6,936 nt of DNA from Planctomycetota bacterium (lineage in GTDB: Bacteria > Planctomycetota > DG-23 > SLPQ01), in the NCBI GenBank assembly GCA_021160625.1, contig JAGHCE010000196.1:1-6936 (forward strand). The letters run 5' to 3'. A program made the position numbers and the translations under genes. The notes beneath the pieces are model-generated. The model saw only the letters and a list, made by a program, of their open reading frames with translations, was not told where the DNA came from and ran no database searches. Positions 5,521 to 6,936 of the stretch are shown here, in pieces (the first letter of the stretch is position 1; each line of letters starts with the position of its first letter).

Positions 5521-6936
5521 ATGTCCGGCTCACAAGACAAGCCGTGGGACCAGTTCTGCGGTTTCTGCGCGGAATCCACTCGGATATTCAAGGCGTTCTC
5601 GATGGCGCTCGACGCCAAGAAACTGGCGTTCGCCTTTGCGGGCGTGGTGGTATGGGGCCTCGGCGCGATGCTCATAAACGTGCTGGCATTGAAACTGCCC
5701 TGGACCATACCCGTGGCCGCCGGGATAGTGGCCGCGGTCTTCATCTTCGTCGCCTTCGCTCGAGCCGAGAGCGATATGGCCTCGAAAAAATTTCTGCTGG
5801 GCCTGTTGGGCTCACTCCTGGCGGTCGCGGCGATTGTCATCGTGCTGATCCTCGTCGAAAGGGCCAGGGACGGCCAGCCTGCTCTTCTGGTCAGCATCTA
5901 CAGGATCGCCTGGACGCTTGCCGTGGCCGCGTTCTTCGGCACGGCGGTGGCGAGAATAGCCGCGGTCGACGCCGCAACCGAGGACAGCATCGGCCCTCGT
6001 GAAGCGGCGCGCTTCGCTATGAAGAAGCTCTCCACGTCGATCTGGACACTGCTGGCCCCGATAATCGCGGTGCTGGGATTCGGGCTTGTGCTGCTGCTGG
6101 CGGGCCTTCCCGGCAGGATCCCCGCCGTGGGCTACGGCTGGTACATCCTGGTAGGGGTGCTCTACATAATCGCGCTTCTGGGCGGCCTCTTTTTCGCCGT
6201 GGTGCTGCTGGTGTATATTCCGGGACTCGTGCTCTTCCAGCCGGCCATCGCGGCCGAGGGCAACGACGCCTTCGACGCCCTCTCGATGGCCTACAGCTTC
6301 GTCTTCGGCAGACCCTGGAGACTCCTGTTCTACGGAATCGTCGGCTTCATTTACGCGCGGATTGTGTTGGCGGTCGCAGGGTTGGCATTTGTGCTCGCCG
6401 GGAAAGTAACCAACGTATTTCTGGCAAAAGGATTGGGCGCAAGAATGGCCTCCAACGCCGGCCAGCTTGACCTGGGCCGCGTGATTTTCGGGGGTGGGGC
6501 CACCACTGTTTCCTCCGGACCGTTCTTCAATGCAGGCGAGCACGTATTGCGCGGCAACGTCTACGACTCCTTCGCAGCGGCCGGGCAGCCCGGCGGATGG
6601 TTCATCGTCTTCTGGCAGTACATCCTGCTGGCTATCTTCCTGGCCTTTGCGCTTAGTCTCATCTACAGCATCTTCACCCAGATTTACTTCCTTATGCGAA
6701 AGGCCTGCGAGGGTACGCCGTTTGACGAGGTCTACATCGAAACGCCGGAAGAGGATGAATACGCAGCCCAGTTCGAGGGCGACGAGAACAAGGCCGAAGA
6801 GGCCGAGAAGCCCGCCGCAGAGGCCGTGGAGGAAAAGCCCGAGGAGAAATCCGCCCCCAAGAAGAAAAAACAGCCTGAAAAGAAAGACGATACCGAAAAA
6901 CCCATAGACCTTGCTGGAGAAGAGGGCGAAAACGAT
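5521..6936 (+). CDS. Polytopic membrane protein of unknown function (3'-truncated by window edge)
   Basis: An open frame of 472 codons from ATG 5521 to the last base, with no stop in the window. The predicted protein begins MSGSQDKPWDQFCGFCAEST. It has about eight hydrophobic segments at roughly residues 35-57, 62-81, 91-112, 123-145, 173-195, 206-236, 267-293 and 361-390. Between segments 6 and 7 lies QPAIAAEGNDAFDALSMAY followed by SFVFGRPWRLLFY (residues 240-271). This resembles a block I associate with uncharacterised planctomycete membrane proteins; the resemblance is from memory, not a search. A ~54-residue stretch (about 295-350) between segments 7 and 8 is polar or Gly-rich and likely lies outside the bilayer. 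After segment 8 comes a soluble tail (about 395-472) dominated by Glu, Lys, Ala and Pro, with KKKKQPEKKDD near its end, probably disordered. No catalytic motif or signal peptidase site is recognisable. A strong ribosome binding site and codon use like the neighbours support it as real. I cannot assign a function. Confidence 0.85.
   Translation, partial: MSGSQDKPWDQFCGFCAESTRIFKAFSMALDAKKLAFAFAGVVVWGLGAMLINVLALKLPWTIPVAAGIVAAVFIFVAFARAESDMASKKFLLGLLGSLLAVAAIVIVLILVERARDGQPALLVSIYRIAWTLAVAAFFGTAVARIAAVDAATEDSIGPREAARFAMKKLSTSIWTLLAPIIAVLGFGLVLLLAGLPGRIPAVGYGWYILVGVLYIIALLGGLFFAVVLLVYIPGLVLFQPAIAAEGNDAFDALSMAYSFVFGRPWRLLFYGIVGFIYARIVLAVAGLAFVLAGKVTNVFLAKGLGARMASNAGQLDLGRVIFGGGATTVSSGPFFNAGEHVLRGNVYDSFAAAGQPGGWFIVFWQYILLAIFLAFALSLIYSIFTQIYFLMRKACEGTPFDEVYIETPEEDEYAAQFEGDENKAEEAEKPAAEAVEEKPEEKSAPKKKKQPEKKDDTEKPIDLAGEEGEND

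Noticed and set aside
5544..6002. A + strand 152-codon frame inside the membrane-protein gene
   Set aside because: It is Arg/Gly-rich and out of frame with the larger uninterrupted frame starting at 5521, which has the ribosome binding site and TM pattern.
5812..6543. Long antisense open frame (243 codons) opposite the membrane-protein gene
   Set aside because: It is a shadow frame of a GC-rich gene: rich in His/Gln/Arg/Gly, with no domain motif. The + strand frame has a strong ribosome binding site and coherent hydrophobic segments.

Overview
The window is a compact, GC-rich stretch of bacterial chromosome. All its genes lie on the + strand and are closely spaced. It is essentially a heat-shock/chaperone cluster: groEL (3' part) - groES - second groEL - dnaJ - grpE - fmdB-type zinc-ribbon gene, followed after a 169-bp gap by the start of a large gene for a polytopic membrane protein that runs off the right edge. 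A groES sandwiched between two groEL paralogues, linkage to dnaJ/grpE without dnaK, and the style of the membrane protein suggest a member of the Planctomycetota or a related PVC-group phylum. This assignment is an inference from memory of such genomes and has moderate-to-low confidence.

Layout: 1-1193 is a GroEL lacking its first ~168 residues, with a canonical but long GGM-repeat tail. 1236-1523 is a normal GroES. 1553-3169 is a complete second GroEL without a GGM tail, with Asn in place of the catalytic aspartate known as Asp398 in E. coli GroEL. A strong 14-bp perfect inverted repeat (3200-3241) separates the groE block from dnaJ (3266-4399), grpE (4446-5036) and the zinc-ribbon gene (5070-5351). 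The 5352-5520 gap carries a weak hairpin and a candidate promoter. A strong ribosome binding site then leads into an eight-TM-segment protein (5521 to the window end, 472 codons without a stop).

How the genes work together: the GroEL/GroES proteins form the ATP-driven folding chamber. DnaJ (J-domain co-chaperone) and GrpE (nucleotide exchange factor) serve a DnaK that must be encoded elsewhere. Gaps of 29-46 bp within the groE block and within dnaJ-grpE-fmdB suggest co-transcription, with the hairpin after groEL2 as a possible partial terminator or mRNA-processing/stability element. No CIRCE-type operator is visible in any intergenic gap; the promoter of the first groEL is outside the window. 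The most notable observation is the second GroEL, which keeps the nucleotide-, GroES- and substrate-contact residues I could check but lacks the hydrolytic aspartate and the GGM tail. This suggests a specialised or hydrolysis-slow chaperonin subunit beside a conventional one.
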